Shown here: piece by piece, positions 20,057 to 30,169 of the stretch
Layout: each line of letters opens with the position of its first letter
Position numbering within the stretch: position 1 is the first letter of the stretch
NCBI GenBank assembly: GCA_903876765.1
Contig: CAIRBH010000001.1
Span: 37,426-101,425 of the forward strand
From: an uncultured Pseudomonadota bacterium
GTDB taxonomy: Bacteria; Pseudomonadota; Gammaproteobacteria; Burkholderiales; Methylophilaceae
Direction of reading: 5' to 3'
Length of the DNA: 64,000 nt
Notes under the pieces: model-generated
What the model saw: only the letters and a program-made list of their open reading frames with translations
Databases searched by the model: none
What the model was told of the DNA's origin: nothing
Position numbers and translations under genes: made by a program

Positions 20057-21409
20057 ATGGTTAAATTATGCAAATTCCCTGTCGATCTTGTCATTGAAGC
20101 GCGTTGGCTGGCAACTGTGGCCGCCGATCAGGCGGTCTTGGAGAATCATGCAGTTGTTGTGCAAGCTGGCGTTATTATAGACCTGCTGCCTATTGCCGAG
20201 GCTAGGCAAAAATATACTGCAAGCTCACTGGTTTGTTTAGAAAACCATATACTCATTCCCGGTTTGATTAATTGCCACACCCATGCGGCAATGAGCTTAA
20301 TGCGTGGCTTGGCCGATGATATTGCCCTAATGCCTTGGCTAGAGCAGCATATTTGGCCGGCGGAGCAAGCGGTTGTTTCTGCCCCTTATGTACAAGATGC
20401 TTCATTACTAGCCTGTGCCGAAATGTTAAGTGGCGGCATTACTTGTTTTAATGATATGTATTTTTACCCGCAAGCCACGGCAGCAGCGGTAACACAAGCA
20501 GGTATGCGAGCTAATCTAGGGTTGCTAGTGATGGACTTTGCTTCAGCCTATGCCAATGATGCCGATGACTACTTACAAAAAGGCTTTGATGCCCACGATA
20601 CTTGGCGTAGCAATCCATTGATAAGCTCTTCCATCGCGCCACATGCACCTTATACGGCATCTAATCAAACTTTACAAAAAGTCATTACTTATGCCGAACA
20701 GCTAGGGCTAGGCATACATACACACTTACATGAAACTCAAGATGAAATAGTTAAAAGCGAGGTGCAGTATGCTTTGCGCCCTATACAAAGATTGGCTGAG
20801 CTGGGCTTGTTAGGCCCTAGTTTTGTTGCGGCACATGGCGTACATTTGCTGGAGAATGAGATTCAATTACTGGCTGACTACGGTTGCCATATCGCACATT
20901 GCCCAAGTTCTAATTTGAAGCTGGCGAGCGGCATAGCGCCAGTAACGCAATTATTAGCCACAGGGGTGAATGTTGCCTTGGGCACAGATGGTGCTGCCAG
21001 CAATAATCGCCTAGATATTTTTGCTGAAATGCGCTTGGCGGCTTTATTGGCCAAAGGCACGACGGGTGATGCCAGTGTCGTGCCAGCCAAGCAAGCCTTA
21101 GCGATGGCGACTATCAATGGCGCTAAAGCCTTGGGCTTGGACGATAAAATTGGCTCCATAGAGCTGGCAAAATACGCAGATTTAGTCGCGGTAAGATTAG
21201 ACGATATTGCCACCGCACCATATTACGACCCCATTTCGCACTTGGTTTATAGCTGTGGCCGCGAACATGTCACCCATACTTGGGTGGCTGGCGATTTGCG
21301 CTATAGTCATGGTGTGTATGCCAATATAGAGCCAAATGAATTAAAAGAAATTATTAACCTCTGGCAAGTAAAACTATCACAGTTGAAAGTGGAGCAACAC
21401 AAAAAATGA
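20057..21409 (+). CDS. mtaD: 5-methylthioadenosine/S-adenosylhomocysteine deaminase (TRZ/ATZ amidohydrolase)
   Basis: This metal-dependent amidohydrolase is predicted to deaminate S-adenosylhomocysteine or methylthioadenosine to the inosyl forms. The 450-residue protein has [13 protein letters not shown] (metal-binding HxH), [21 protein letters not shown] and [13 protein letters not shown], all residues needed for a zinc or iron site. Its stop overlaps ubiG by 4 bases (ATGA). The pairing with a SAM-dependent methyltransferase fits a role in removing the SAH product. Substrate choice within the family is inferred. Confidence 0.88.
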   Translation: MVKLCKFPVDLVIEARWLATVAADQAVLENHAVVVQAGVIIDLLPIAEARQKYTASSLVCLENHILIPGLINCHTHAAMSLMRGLADDIALMPWLEQHIWPAEQAVVSAPYVQDASLLACAEMLSGGITCFNDMYFYPQATAAAVTQAGMRANLGLLVMDFASAYANDADDYLQKGFDAHDTWRSNPLISSSIAPHAPYTASNQTLQKVITYAEQLGLGIHTHLHETQDEIVKSEVQYALRPIQRLAELGLLGPSFVAAHGVHLLENEIQLLADYGCHIAHCPSSNLKLASGIAPVTQLLATGVNVALGTDGAASNNRLDIFAEMRLAALLAKGTTGDASVVPAKQALAMATINGAKALGLDDKIGSIELAKYADLVAVRLDDIATAPYYDPISHLVYSCGREHVTHTWVAGDLRYSHGVYANIEPNELKEIINLWQVKLSQLKVEQHKK

Positions 21410-22119
21410 ACACTGATTCGCCCCTAAATGCCGACGACGCTGAATTGCAAAAGTTTGGCGATTTGGCCCATAAATGGTGGGATAAAAATAGCGAATTCAA
21501 ACCGCTACATGAAATTAATCCGCTCAGACTCAATTGGATAGACAGTCTTGTTGCCCTAAAAGGCAAGCGGGTCTTAGATGTAGGCTGTGGTGGTGGCATT
21601 TTGTCTGAATCTATGTATTTTAAGGGGGCAGATGTCACTGGTATAGACTTGGGCGAAAAAGCACTCAATGTGGCTAAATTACATCAGTTAGAAAGTGGCG
21701 CTCAAGTCAATTATCAATATATCTCAGTAGAACAATTGGCGGCAGCCCAGCCAGCGAGTTTTGATGTGGTCACTTGTATGGAAATGCTAGAGCATGTGCC
21801 TGACCCTGCGGCCATAGTGGCGGCCTGTGCAAAGTTGGTGAGAGCTAATGGCGCTGTATTTTTTTCAACCATTAATCGCAACCCTAAAGCTTATTTGTTT
21901 GCCGTGTTGGGGGCAGAATACCTGTTAAATATGTTGCCCAAAGGCACGCATGATTATGCAAAATTCATTAAACCGTCTGAGCTCTCAGGTTGGGCGCGGC
22001 AGGCAGATTTAAATGTGGCAAGTTTGCGCGGCATGAGTTTTAACCCCATTACACAACATTACAGTTTAGGTGATGACGTTACCGTGAATTATTTGATGCA
22101 TACGGTGTTAACAAAATGA
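21406..22119 (+). CDS. ubiG: Ubiquinone biosynthesis O-methyltransferase UbiG
   Basis: UbiG carries out both O-methylations of ubiquinone synthesis using S-adenosylmethionine. The 237-residue product shows [26 protein letters not shown], the SAM-binding motif [13 protein letters not shown], and EMLEHVPDP, the standard UbiG sequence. ATG overlaps the mtaD stop and the UbiG stop overlaps gph, so the three form a translationally coupled operon. Confidence 0.96.
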   Translation: MNTDSPLNADDAELQKFGDLAHKWWDKNSEFKPLHEINPLRLNWIDSLVALKGKRVLDVGCGGGILSESMYFKGADVTGIDLGEKALNVAKLHQLESGAQVNYQYISVEQLAAAQPASFDVVTCMEMLEHVPDPAAIVAACAKLVRANGAVFFSTINRNPKAYLFAVLGAEYLLNMLPKGTHDYAKFIKPSELSGWARQADLNVASLRGMSFNPITQHYSLGDDVTVNYLMHTVLTK

Positions 22120-22778
22120 CAGTGGTGTTATTTGATTTGGATGGCACTTTGGTCGATACCGCCTATGACTTAGGCTTGGCGCTTAATATGCAGCTGGTAC
22201 GCCACGGCAAGCCAGCGTTGCCGCATGATGCCATTTGGCCAGTAGCTTCGCATGGCACACGCGGTTTATTGGCTTTAGGTTTTGCCATTGACCCCAGTGA
22301 CAGTAATTATGCCGCCATGCAAATAGAGTATTTAGATTTATATCAATCGGTTTTTACTCATCATCCACAATTCATGCCAGGCATAGCACCTATGCTTGAA
22401 GCCTTAGATGCAAGAGGCATTAAGTGGGGCATAGTCACCAATAAACCTAGGCGGTTTTCGGTCGATTTAACCAAGGCGGTTAAATTAGGCCATCAAAGTT
22501 TGTACCAGCGTTCTGCCTGCTTGTTGTGTGGTGACGATGCGCCATTACCTAAACCCGCACCAGATACCTTATTGATGGCATGTCAAGTGACTCAAAGTGA
22601 GCCTAGTGACTGTGTTTATGTTGGGGATGCGGAACGTGATGTAGTCGCAGGTAAAGCCGCTGGCATGAAGACTGTACTGGCATTATTCGGCTATATTGCG
22701 GCAACAGATCAGCCTCATACTTGGGGCGCGGATGTTTTAATTAATACGCCTAATGACTTATTAGCTTGCCTGCCTTAA
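22116..22778 (+). CDS. gph: Phosphoglycolate phosphatase (HAD superfamily)
   Basis: The 220-residue HAD hydrolase has motif [17 protein letters not shown], motif II VTNKP, and motif [13 protein letters not shown]...[18 protein letters not shown]. It likely dephosphorylates 2-phosphoglycolate or, like MupP paralogues near ubiG, an N-acetylmuramate phosphate; sequence alone does not decide. The start overlaps the ubiG stop by 4 bases. Confidence 0.88.
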   Translation: MTVVLFDLDGTLVDTAYDLGLALNMQLVRHGKPALPHDAIWPVASHGTRGLLALGFAIDPSDSNYAAMQIEYLDLYQSVFTHHPQFMPGIAPMLEALDARGIKWGIVTNKPRRFSVDLTKAVKLGHQSLYQRSACLLCGDDAPLPKPAPDTLLMACQVTQSEPSDCVYVGDAERDVVAGKAAGMKTVLALFGYIAATDQPHTWGADVLINTPNDLLACLP

Positions 22779-22857
22779 ATGAGCAGAATGAGCGGGTCAA
22801 TTTAACAGCTAATGTTAATGGATTTGGTTTGAGTAGCCTGACCTAAAGCTAGGTAGA

Positions 22858-22885
22858 AAGCCTTGTTGTAAAGGCTTGTTCTGCC
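22858..22885 (+). terminator. Possible bidirectional terminator between gph and recR
   Basis: AAGCCTT (22858-22864) and AAGGCTT (22871-22877) form a 7-bp stem with a 6-base loop in the convergent gph/recR gap. There is no long T-run on the plus side, so activity is uncertain. Confidence 0.3.
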
Positions 22886-22888
22886 ATT

Positions 22889-23488
22889 TTAGCTGATACT
22901 GCGTCTTTCCATCATGGCTTGAGCCAGCGTGCCACTATCTACATATTCAATCTCACCACCCATAGGCATACCCCGCGCAATGCGACTAGTTTTAACGCCG
23001 CGAGCTTTGAGTAGCTCGCTAATGTAGTGCGCGGTGGCATCACCCTCTACCGTGTAGTTGGTGGCGAGTATGACTTCTTCTACCATGCCATCTTGCACAC
23101 GCTTAATCAGTTTATTCAGGTGAATTTCTTTAGGACCTATGCCATCTAATGGTGACAATCTGCCCATTAGCACAAAATACATGCCAGTATAGGCTTGGGT
23201 GTTTTCTAGCATTAACAGGTCGGTTGGCATTTCTACCACGCATAACAAGTTTTTATCGCGATTGCTAGAATCGCATAAAGGGCAAACAGGCTGCTCGCTA
23301 AAGGTGTTGCAGAGTTGACAATGATCCACCACCTGCAAGGCATTGCTGAGTGATGTGGATAAAAGATCTGCCCCTTTGCGATCGCGCTGCAATAAGTAAT
23401 AAGCCATGCGCTGAGCAGACTTAGGCCCCACACCAGGCAAGCAACGTAAACTATCGATGAGCTGTTCTAGTGCAGGTGGGTTTTTCAT
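22889..23488 (-). CDS. recR: Recombination mediator RecR
   Basis: RecR is the ring-forming partner of RecO/RecF that loads RecA at gaps. The 199-residue protein has the helix-hairpin-helix ([21 protein letters not shown]), a four-Cys zinc finger (CQLCNTF...CPLC) and a Toprim domain. The Toprim segments are [24 protein letters not shown] and [16 protein letters not shown]. It is the last gene of the minus-strand dnaX-ybaB-recR operon, 22 bases after ybaB. Confidence 0.97.
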   Translation of the reverse strand: MKNPPALEQLIDSLRCLPGVGPKSAQRMAYYLLQRDRKGADLLSTSLSNALQVVDHCQLCNTFSEQPVCPLCDSSNRDKNLLCVVEMPTDLLMLENTQAYTGMYFVLMGRLSPLDGIGPKEIHLNKLIKRVQDGMVEEVILATNYTVEGDATAHYISELLKARGVKTSRIARGMPMGGEIEYVDSGTLAQAMMERRSIS

Positions 23489-23510
23489 TAAGACGGCTTG
23501 ACGCTATTGT

Positions 23511-23819
23511 TTAGAATGGCAGCTTCATGCCGGCCGGCATAAAGCTACCCATACGTGCTGATGAAGTCGCCTCAACTTTTGCGCTGGCGTCTTTGAGGGC
23601 AATGACCAATAAATCTTCTAAGGTCTCTTTATCATCCATGACACTGTCATCTAAAGTCACACGTTTGACAACATGATTGCAGGCCATGGTCACTTTAACT
23701 AAGCCATTACTGGCAACGCCTTCAACATCCATGTTTGCCAATTCTGCTTGCGCTTTTTGCATATTCGCTTGCATTTGTTGCGCTTGCTTCATCATGTTGG
23801 CCATGCCGCCTTTCATCAT
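23511..23819 (-). CDS. Nucleoid-associated protein YbaB/EbfC
   Basis: This is a small DNA-binding dimer. The 102-residue product has the family start MMKGGMANMMKQAQQMQANMQKAQAELA and the VKVTMACNHVVKRVTLDD core. The position between dnaX and recR (15 bases from dnaX) is conserved across bacteria. Confidence 0.95.
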   Translation of the reverse strand: MMKGGMANMMKQAQQMQANMQKAQAELANMDVEGVASNGLVKVTMACNHVVKRVTLDDSVMDDKETLEDLLVIALKDASAKVEATSSARMGSFMPAGMKLPF

Positions 23820-23834
23820 TGTATTGCTCCTTAT

Positions 23835-25505
23835 TTAAATCGGTTTAATTGAGTTTGGAATAATCGACGCATCGAATTCATTAATCAAAGCCTGCACAAA
23901 GCGGTCATCCTCAATGGCGCTCTCTGCATTTGTTTGCGCATGGGCTTTTTCTTGTGAAATTTGCTTAGCAGGCGTATTGCCCGTGCCGCCTATGCTAAAT
24001 TGCAGCTTTATTTTTTTATTAAAATATTGGCAAATGGCACTGCTTAATTTTTCTTGGTAATTCGGTAGCAGCAAGTGTTTTTGCGCTTCAGGCACGCTAA
24101 GTGAAATGCTATTTTCATCATAAGCAATCAGCTCGCAATTTTGTGATAAAGCGCGTGCTAAGCCAAGTTTTAACTCATCTACTAGGCCACGCCAATTGCC
24201 ATTAAATTGTGGCGTGGTGCTCAATGCTACTGGGGCTTCAGCTGGTTGTTCAGTATTTTGCGCATCTATGGGCGGCGCATCTGTTGGCTCTTGTTTGGGG
24301 GTGTAAGTCTCAGTTTGACCAGCTATTTGCATGACTGTTGCTGGAGACGTAAGTATAGTTTTAGCTGGGTTATTAACTATGCTGGCTTGCGGGTTGCTAG
24401 GCAGTTTTTGCGAACCAGCTTCATTGGGCGTAAAAGCCAACATACGTAATAAGCTCATGGTGAAGCCAGCAAATTCGTCAGGCGCAAGGCCCATGTCGCG
24501 GCGGCCAAGCAAAGCGATTTGGTAATACAGTTGCAAGTTTTCCGCCGAGATTTTTTTCGCTAAATCTAGCAGAACCGAGCGGTCAGGCAGGTCTTCGGCG
24601 ATACTATCAGGCACCGCCTGAGCGATAGCAATTTGGTGCAGCAATTGCGCTAAATCATTTAAGGCAATTTCAAAAGACAGGCTGCGCTCTGCCATCAACT
24701 TGGCTTGGGCGATTAAGCTCGCACCATCACTAGCCAGTAAGGCATTTAGCAGTTGGTATAAATAGCTTTGATCAATTGCACCTAACATGCTGCGCACTTC
24801 TGCTTCATTGACGGTTTGGCCACCATAGGCGATTGCTTGGTCGGTCAGCGAAAGTGCATCTCGCATACTGCCATCGGCAGCCCTTGCAATCAGTTGCAGC
24901 GCGGCAGCTTCATAGGGAATATGTTCTTGACCTAGTATATTTTGTAAATGGCTGATAATTGAACTGCCAGCCATTTGCCGTAAATTAAATTGCAAACAGC
25001 GCGATAACACGGTGACAGGTACTTTTTGTGGGTCAGTGGTCGCGAGTATGAATTTTACATGCGCTGGCGGCTCTTCTAGCGTTTTAAGCATGGCATTAAA
25101 GGCGCTTTTAGACAGCATGTGTACTTCATCGATGATGTACACCTTAAAGCGACCCGCAGTAGGTGCATATTGCGCGTTATCTAGCAAATCACGCATGGCA
25201 TCTACTTGCGTATTGCTGGCGGCATCTACTTCAATCAGGTCAACAAAACGGCCTCTATCAATTTCCGTACAGGCGTTGCAAACGCCGCAGGGTTGGGCGG
25301 TGATGCCAGTTTCACAGTTGAGTGATTTAGCCAAAATACGTGCCAGCGTGGTTTTGCCTACACCTCGGGTGCCAGTAAACAAATAAGCATGGTGCAGGCG
25401 TTTTTGTTCTAATGCATTGCTAAGCGCACGCACTACATGATCTTGTCCGACCAAGGTTGCAAAAGATTTTGGACGCCATTTACGGGCGAGTACTTGATAG
25501 CTCAT
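23835..25505 (-). CDS. dnaX: DNA polymerase III subunits gamma and tau
   Basis: This is the clamp-loader ATPase. The 556-residue product has Walker A GTRGVGKTTLAR and a zinc module with four Cys (CETGITAQPCGVCNAC). Walker B is IIDEVHMLS, the sensor 1 region is LATTDPQKVPVTVLSRCLQF, and SMRDALSLTDQAI follows. A Pro/Gln/Thr-rich linker (about 370-430) leads to the tau C-terminal domain (WRGLVDELKLGLARALSQNCEL). An A7 run near codon 495 is noted, but its phasing does not fit a classical -1 slippery heptamer. It is the first gene of the dnaX-ybaB-recR operon. Confidence 0.96.
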   Translation of the reverse strand: MSYQVLARKWRPKSFATLVGQDHVVRALSNALEQKRLHHAYLFTGTRGVGKTTLARILAKSLNCETGITAQPCGVCNACTEIDRGRFVDLIEVDAASNTQVDAMRDLLDNAQYAPTAGRFKVYIIDEVHMLSKSAFNAMLKTLEEPPAHVKFILATTDPQKVPVTVLSRCLQFNLRQMAGSSIISHLQNILGQEHIPYEAAALQLIARAADGSMRDALSLTDQAIAYGGQTVNEAEVRSMLGAIDQSYLYQLLNALLASDGASLIAQAKLMAERSLSFEIALNDLAQLLHQIAIAQAVPDSIAEDLPDRSVLLDLAKKISAENLQLYYQIALLGRRDMGLAPDEFAGFTMSLLRMLAFTPNEAGSQKLPSNPQASIVNNPAKTILTSPATVMQIAGQTETYTPKQEPTDAPPIDAQNTEQPAEAPVALSTTPQFNGNWRGLVDELKLGLARALSQNCELIAYDENSISLSVPEAQKHLLLPNYQEKLSSAICQYFNKKIKLQFSIGGTGNTPAKQISQEKAHAQTNAESAIEDDRFVQALINEFDASIIPNSIKPI

Positions 25506-25683
25506 GAGGTCAATACATCTACTTTCGTTGCTAAGCGCTTAGTTGCCAGGTTCTTCGTTGTTAAGTTCATTGAGAGTTTCAGTGTATATAAAAATAACGA
25601 GAGAATTTATACTAGAACTTTAGCCGAATTTACTCAGCAAGAGTAGTGAGTCGTAAAAATAGTCTAGTTCATTGCGCAAATAA

Positions 25684-25780
25684 GGAGGCGAGCCCTGACC
25701 CCGGCACTTGCTCAATAGTTGTGGCTGCTTGCTTCCGCACCTGACCAGGTTGGCTACTTTACAATGCGGGGAGGCCCGCC
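25684..25780 (-). ncRNA. ffs: Small SRP RNA (4.5S RNA)
   Basis: On the minus strand, GGCGGGCCTCCCCGCA... and ...GTCAGGGCTCGCCTCC pair at the two ends. The conserved apical domain reads CAGGTGCGGAAGCAAGCAGCC with the GGAA loop that binds Ffh and its 4.5S-type internal bulge. The length of about 97 bases fits bacterial small SRP RNA. It lies upstream of dnaX on the same strand, a common arrangement. The exact ends are estimated. Confidence 0.93.
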
Positions 25781-26000
25781 AAGGCTTTATTTTACAATAC
25801 TTTGGCTATTTAACGGCAAGGCAAAATAGAATATTTATATTTTAGCCAAAATAGCTGGGCATCAGTGTATATGCTAAATAGAGTGATAAAAGTATCAGTT
25901 AATTTACAATTGATTTTTTAGTATAAGTAGGACAATACCTCATATATTCTTTTTGAAAAATCACTCAATACATTGCCAGCACATTCGTTCTCTTAACCCT

Positions 26001-27548
26001 ATGACTGATTATAAAAAAAATAAATCAACGATTGTGGCATCAGAAGCCGCTCGTGAAGCGCTCAAACAGATGGCTGCGCGGTGCATAGAGCCTACGCCAG
26101 ATAACTATAGAATTATTTACAATCAAATAGTGGGCATTGAAGATAAAGATACGCTTAACGAGGCGCTAGATAAAGCATTTAAGCAATTGCCTAGTCACAC
26201 CGTTGAGCAAAGAAAATGGATTAATCGTTGGAAGAAGACATTAAAGCAGGAAGATTGGCCTGAACTGACGGCTTTATTGGCTGAAGGTTCTATTGGCGTT
26301 AGTGTGGAACCTGGTGAACTTAAAGAGATTGTTGTTATTTTACAAGAGATGCTCAGGCAATCATTTCAACATGGATTAATGCCTAGCTTGCATGATTATC
26401 CTGAACTTAAGCAAGTCGCGACACAAATTCTACTGCGAGCTGATAGTGCTAATGAATTAAGTGATTGGCATTTAATTGCCGCAGATTTTTCTGTGCTATT
26501 GCAGGATTTGCATGCAGTGGACATTAATGAAGAAGGTTTAAAGCAAGATTTATTAAGTTTGCTGCAATTGTTGCTTGATAACATTAGTGAATTGGTCATG
26601 GATGATCAATGGATGAGAGGGCAAATTGCGGTGGTGCAAAAAGTGATTGCTAGTCCACTAGAAAGAAGCATGATTCAACACGCACAAAATAGCCTGAAAG
26701 ATCTGATTTTTAAGCAGGGTGTATTAAAGAATAATTTAATGGAGGCTAAAGATTCTTTTAAGAAAATGATCGCTACTTTTGTTGACCGTTTAGCTTACAT
26801 GGCAAATTCTAGTATTAGTTACCAAGAAAAAATAGAAACGTTTTCTAACCACCTAGCCAATACGGATGATGTGACACAAATCAATAGCTTGCTAGAGAGC
26901 TTAATGAAAGACACCTATCTTATGCAGACGGATATTATGCAGTCAAGTGGAGCGTTGCTAGCACAGCGTAGTCAATTTGATGCCACACAAGAGCGAATTT
27001 CTAAACTGCAAGAAGAACTTTTGCAATTAAGTGAGAAACTTTCTATAGACCCGCTCACCGGGGTACTCAATCGACGTGGATTAACCGAAGCCATGAGCCG
27101 CGAAATTGCACGGGCTCATAAAGAAGGGGGGCAATTGTGTGTAGCTTTACTGGATATAGATAATTTTAAGACTTTTAATGATAAATATGGGCATCATGTC
27201 GGTGATGGCGCTTTACTGCATTTAGCTAAGCACATACATGCAACGGTGAGGGTGACAGATACGGCGGCGCGATTTGGCGGTGAAGAATTTGTCATATTGC
27301 TACCTAATACTGAGCTAGATGAGGCGGCAAAGACTATTTTAGGTCTACAGCGAGCGTTGACTAAACGCTTTTTCTTGGGTGACAATGAACGTCTGTTGAT
27401 TACATTTAGTGCTGGCATTGCTTTATTTAAAGTGAATGAGACTCAAGATGCGGTGTTACATAGAGCAGACCAAGCTATGTATTTAGCTAAAAAATCAGGG
27501 AAAAATCAGGTTAAAACAGAAGTGGATTTGCTAGCTAGTACAAAATAA
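26001..27548 (+). CDS. Diguanylate cyclase (GGDEF) with I-site
   Basis: The 515-residue soluble protein (from ATG 26001; a TTG at 25953 would add 16 residues) has a long helical N-terminal region of unknown type. It starts IVASEAAREALKQMAARCIEPTPDNYRIIYNQ, seen in several betaproteobacterial cyclases. A coiled-coil around 320-345 precedes the GGDEF domain (about 350-510). DPLTGVLNRRGL and the active-site GGEEF (about 426-430) are intact. RVTD precedes it by five residues, a canonical product-inhibition I-site. It makes cyclic di-GMP. No transmembrane segment is visible. It lies between the SRP RNA and the sensor kinase. Confidence 0.88.
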   Translation: MTDYKKNKSTIVASEAAREALKQMAARCIEPTPDNYRIIYNQIVGIEDKDTLNEALDKAFKQLPSHTVEQRKWINRWKKTLKQEDWPELTALLAEGSIGVSVEPGELKEIVVILQEMLRQSFQHGLMPSLHDYPELKQVATQILLRADSANELSDWHLIAADFSVLLQDLHAVDINEEGLKQDLLSLLQLLLDNISELVMDDQWMRGQIAVVQKVIASPLERSMIQHAQNSLKDLIFKQGVLKNNLMEAKDSFKKMIATFVDRLAYMANSSISYQEKIETFSNHLANTDDVTQINSLLESLMKDTYLMQTDIMQSSGALLAQRSQFDATQERISKLQEELLQLSEKLSIDPLTGVLNRRGLTEAMSREIARAHKEGGQLCVALLDIDNFKTFNDKYGHHVGDGALLHLAKHIHATVRVTDTAARFGGEEFVILLPNTELDEAAKTILGLQRALTKRFFLGDNERLLITFSAGIALFKVNETQDAVLHRADQAMYLAKKSGKNQVKTEVDLLASTK

Positions 27549-27611
27549 GTACGTATTGATTGATAAAATAGCCTTATTCGTTAGTTATTTAGTTTAATAC
27601 ATGAGAAGTGA

Positions 27612-29036
27612 ATGGTGTCAAATTTAGCTCAATTACCGAACGCTAATATAATCCTAGATGCGCTTTTATTAGGTGGTCTAGATGAAGTCTATCTGATAGA
27701 CGCTGGTTCTATGCGGCTGGTTTATGTGAGTGAGAGCGCGCTCAAAAATACTGATTATGGTCGAGATAGCCTTGACCAGTTAGACCTAGATCAGCTATTT
27801 GGCCTAAGTCAGCAAACCTTGCAATCGCATTTAGACAACCATAGAGCTCATTCTTATTTCATCGAAGTAGAACAAAATCAGCCGCCCCTAATTGGCCATA
27901 CGGCACACGCACAATTGCGCATCATGATTTTGCAGTCTAATCAGCAAGAATACATTTTAATTATTAAAAATAATCCCAAGCCAGCCTCTAGCAGCGCTGC
28001 ATTAAAGGCTATGGTGTCGAATGCACCTGCGGTGGTCTGTCAATTTAGGCTAGATTATCATGGTGAAATAAAATTTATCTATTTGACAGAAGGCTGCCAA
28101 GCCCTACTAGGCTTGAAAGCGGAAGATTTAATTATTGATAGCCGCTTATTTTTTGCTCTGATGGCTGATGCTGATTCTAACGACTTGCGCAAGCGTTTAA
28201 TGCAATCTGCGGCCGAGCTAGACCCGTTAAACTGGGAAGGAAAAATTTGGATTGAGAGCTGGAAAGATAATAAGTGGCTAGATTTTAGAGCAATGCCTAG
28301 AGTGCTCAATACTGGCATTACCCAGTGGGAAGGCATTATGACTAACATTACGCGTAGTAAGCTTGAAAAGAGTGAGATTGAGCAGTCGCATCGCGAGATG
28401 GCTGAATTAACCGCCCATATTAATAATATCAAGGAGCAAGAACGTAATGTCATTGCCCGTGAAATACATGATGATTTAGGTGGCAACCTAACCGCGATTA
28501 AAATTGGTTTGGGCTCTATGATTAATCGAATAAATGCGGGCACCTCTCCTACAGTAGAGCAGGTAAGGAAGTTAGAGTTTATTGTTGATAATACTTTTGA
28601 ATCTGTACATAGAATTTCTAGTAACTTAAGACCTAATATTTTAGATTTAGGTATCGTGGCAGCTTTGGATTGGCAAGCCAAGGAATTTGAGCGGCAGTTT
28701 GAATTAAAGTGTCGATTTAGTTGTAATCAAGTAGAAGTTACCGTCAGTCCAGAGCAGGCGATTACCTTGTTTCGTATTTTTCAAGAGTCCATGTCTAACG
28801 TAGTTAAACATGCTCATGCCACGCAAGTTGATGTGAAATTAGTCGCTGGTAAGAATGACATTGTCATGACGGTGATTGATAACGGCTTGGGGCTTAAGCC
28901 CAGTGATGTGTTGAAAACCAATTCATTTGGCATACGTGGGATGCGGGAACGTGCAGCAGCTTTGCATGGTAGTTTTAATGCCATTCAATTTGGTGAGGGT
29001 GGCACTTTGATTACGCTCAAACTACCTGTGCTCTAG
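27612..29036 (+). CDS. NarL-family sensor histidine kinase with PAS domains
   Basis: The 474-residue cytoplasmic kinase has two PAS-like regions (about 15-115, starting ALLLGGLDEVYLIDAGSMRLVYVSESA, and about 135-255). A linker with coiled coil leads to HisKA_3 (EQERNVIAREIHDDLGGNLTAIK; phospho-His near 285) and HATPase_c (FRIFQESMSNVVKHAHA, DNGLGL, FGIRGMRERA). There are no membrane helices, so the signal is internal. The response regulator gene follows 168 bases later on the same strand. The pair is just upstream of fliC and could control flagellar genes, but that is inference from position only. Confidence 0.87.
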   Translation: MVSNLAQLPNANIILDALLLGGLDEVYLIDAGSMRLVYVSESALKNTDYGRDSLDQLDLDQLFGLSQQTLQSHLDNHRAHSYFIEVEQNQPPLIGHTAHAQLRIMILQSNQQEYILIIKNNPKPASSSAALKAMVSNAPAVVCQFRLDYHGEIKFIYLTEGCQALLGLKAEDLIIDSRLFFALMADADSNDLRKRLMQSAAELDPLNWEGKIWIESWKDNKWLDFRAMPRVLNTGITQWEGIMTNITRSKLEKSEIEQSHREMAELTAHINNIKEQERNVIAREIHDDLGGNLTAIKIGLGSMINRINAGTSPTVEQVRKLEFIVDNTFESVHRISSNLRPNILDLGIVAALDWQAKEFERQFELKCRFSCNQVEVTVSPEQAITLFRIFQESMSNVVKHAHATQVDVKLVAGKNDIVMTVIDNGLGLKPSDVLKTNSFGIRGMRERAAALHGSFNAIQFGEGGTLITLKLPVL

Positions 29037-29204
29037 CAGTGCCAATCTTGCGCTTGTGAAAATTTAGATTGTGAAAATTCTACATTTCAATCTGGTACTA
29101 ATTCAGTTTTGCCTCAATTTTTTGCAATTTTGCATTACCTTTATCAAAAAATTACAGTATTATTTTAAGCACGTCCTTAGTCGATGAATTAGATATAGCT
29201 CAAC

Positions 29205-29852
29205 ATGGTAAAAAATAATCAAATTAAGGTTGTTATTGTCGATGATCATGCTATTTTGAGAGCAGGCTTGAGGCAAGTGATGGCAGAAACCCCCGATATT
29301 ATTGCGATAGCTGAAGCGCAAAATGCTGCAGAGGCTATACAGTTGGCCAGACAGCCAGATGCAGATGTCATGTTGCTAGACATTGCTTTGCCCGACCGCA
29401 GCGGCATTGATACGCTGAAATACATTAAGCACATCAACCCCAATATCGCGGTGCTGATGTTATCTATGTATAAAGAAGATCAATATGCAGTGCGCGCTTT
29501 AAAATCAGGCGCTGCTGGCTACTTATGCAAACAAAGCGCTTCTTTAGAGCTGATTGATGCTATTCGAATTGTCTCTAAGGGTAAGAAATATATTACACCT
29601 GATGTGGCCGAAATTTTAGCTAACCAAGTGAGTATGGATGCAGCCAAAGCCCCGCATGAATCGCTTTCTGACCGTGAATTTCAAACGCTGACCATGATAG
29701 CTTCAGGTTTTTCTGTGAGTGATATTGCCGAAAAATTGTCGCTTTCTGTGAAAACTATCAGCATGTATCGCACTCGTATGCTAGCGAAAATGCAGCTACG
29801 GCATAATGCAGACCTCACGTACTATGCTATCAAAAACAAACTGGTTGAATAA
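29205..29852 (+). CDS. NarL/FixJ-type response regulator
   Basis: The 215-residue protein has a receiver domain with the acidic pair DD (13-14), phospho-acceptor Asp59 (VMLLDIALP) and the conserved Lys (LCKQS). A C-terminal LuxR-type HTH follows (about 150-212: LSDREFQTLTMIASGFSVSDIAEKLSLSVKTISMYRTRMLAKM). It is the likely partner of the PAS kinase upstream. Confidence 0.9.
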   Translation: MVKNNQIKVVIVDDHAILRAGLRQVMAETPDIIAIAEAQNAAEAIQLARQPDADVMLLDIALPDRSGIDTLKYIKHINPNIAVLMLSMYKEDQYAVRALKSGAAGYLCKQSASLELIDAIRIVSKGKKYITPDVAEILANQVSMDAAKAPHESLSDREFQTLTMIASGFSVSDIAEKLSLSVKTISMYRTRMLAKMQLRHNADLTYYAIKNKLVE

Positions 29853-30025
29853 AGCTTAAGCTTAGCAAGCACTCTAGCTAGCATTCAACTAGCAAACAGC
29901 CCAACATTCAATAAAGTCATGCAACCCAGTGACATTCAAGTCACTGCAATACCCTGCCATGGTCAGCCTATACTGACTTGCACGTTCAAACCTATCCATC
30001 AAAATCTAAGGTATTTCAAGGCATC

Positions 30026-30052
30026 TAAAGTTTTTTAAATCATGTCCGATAA
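30026..30052 (+). promoter_or_regulatory. Sigma-28 promoter, distal, upstream of fliC
   Basis: TAAA at 30026-30029, a spacer of exactly 15 bases, and TCCGATAA at 30045-30052 match the FliA consensus TAAA-N15-GCCGATAA at all but one position. It lies about 210 bases before the fliC start. Confidence 0.65.
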
Positions 30053-30142
30053 CCCTAGCATCAGGATTGCTAAAGCGGTGAAAGATTTAAAAGTCCAGAG
30101 TAAATTTTAGGCTAAGTTGCAAAGTTCTTTTTAGCTTAAGAC

Positions 30143-30169
30143 TAAACTTTTTAAATTGCTTACCGATAA
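30143..30169 (+). promoter_or_regulatory. Sigma-28 promoter, proximal, of fliC
   Basis: TAAA at 30143-30146, a 15-base spacer and ACCGATAA at 30162-30169 match the FliA consensus with one mismatch. This gives a 5' leader of about 85 bases before fliC. Confidence 0.8.

Noticed and set aside
24011..24017. A7 run (minus strand) in dnaX as a possible gamma/tau frameshift site
   Set aside because: It lies near codon 495, later than usual, and the codon phasing (AAT AAA AAA ATA) does not give a proper X XXY YYZ heptamer.
28079..28681. 200-codon minus-strand frame inside the histidine kinase gene
   Set aside because: Shadow of the kinase gene on the opposite strand; composition is Ser/Leu-rich with no domain and no ribosome site.
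30042..30110. 22-codon frame upstream of fliC (MSDNPSIRIAKAVKDL..)
   Set aside because: Its start overlaps the -10 element of the distal sigma-28 promoter and it lacks a ribosome site.
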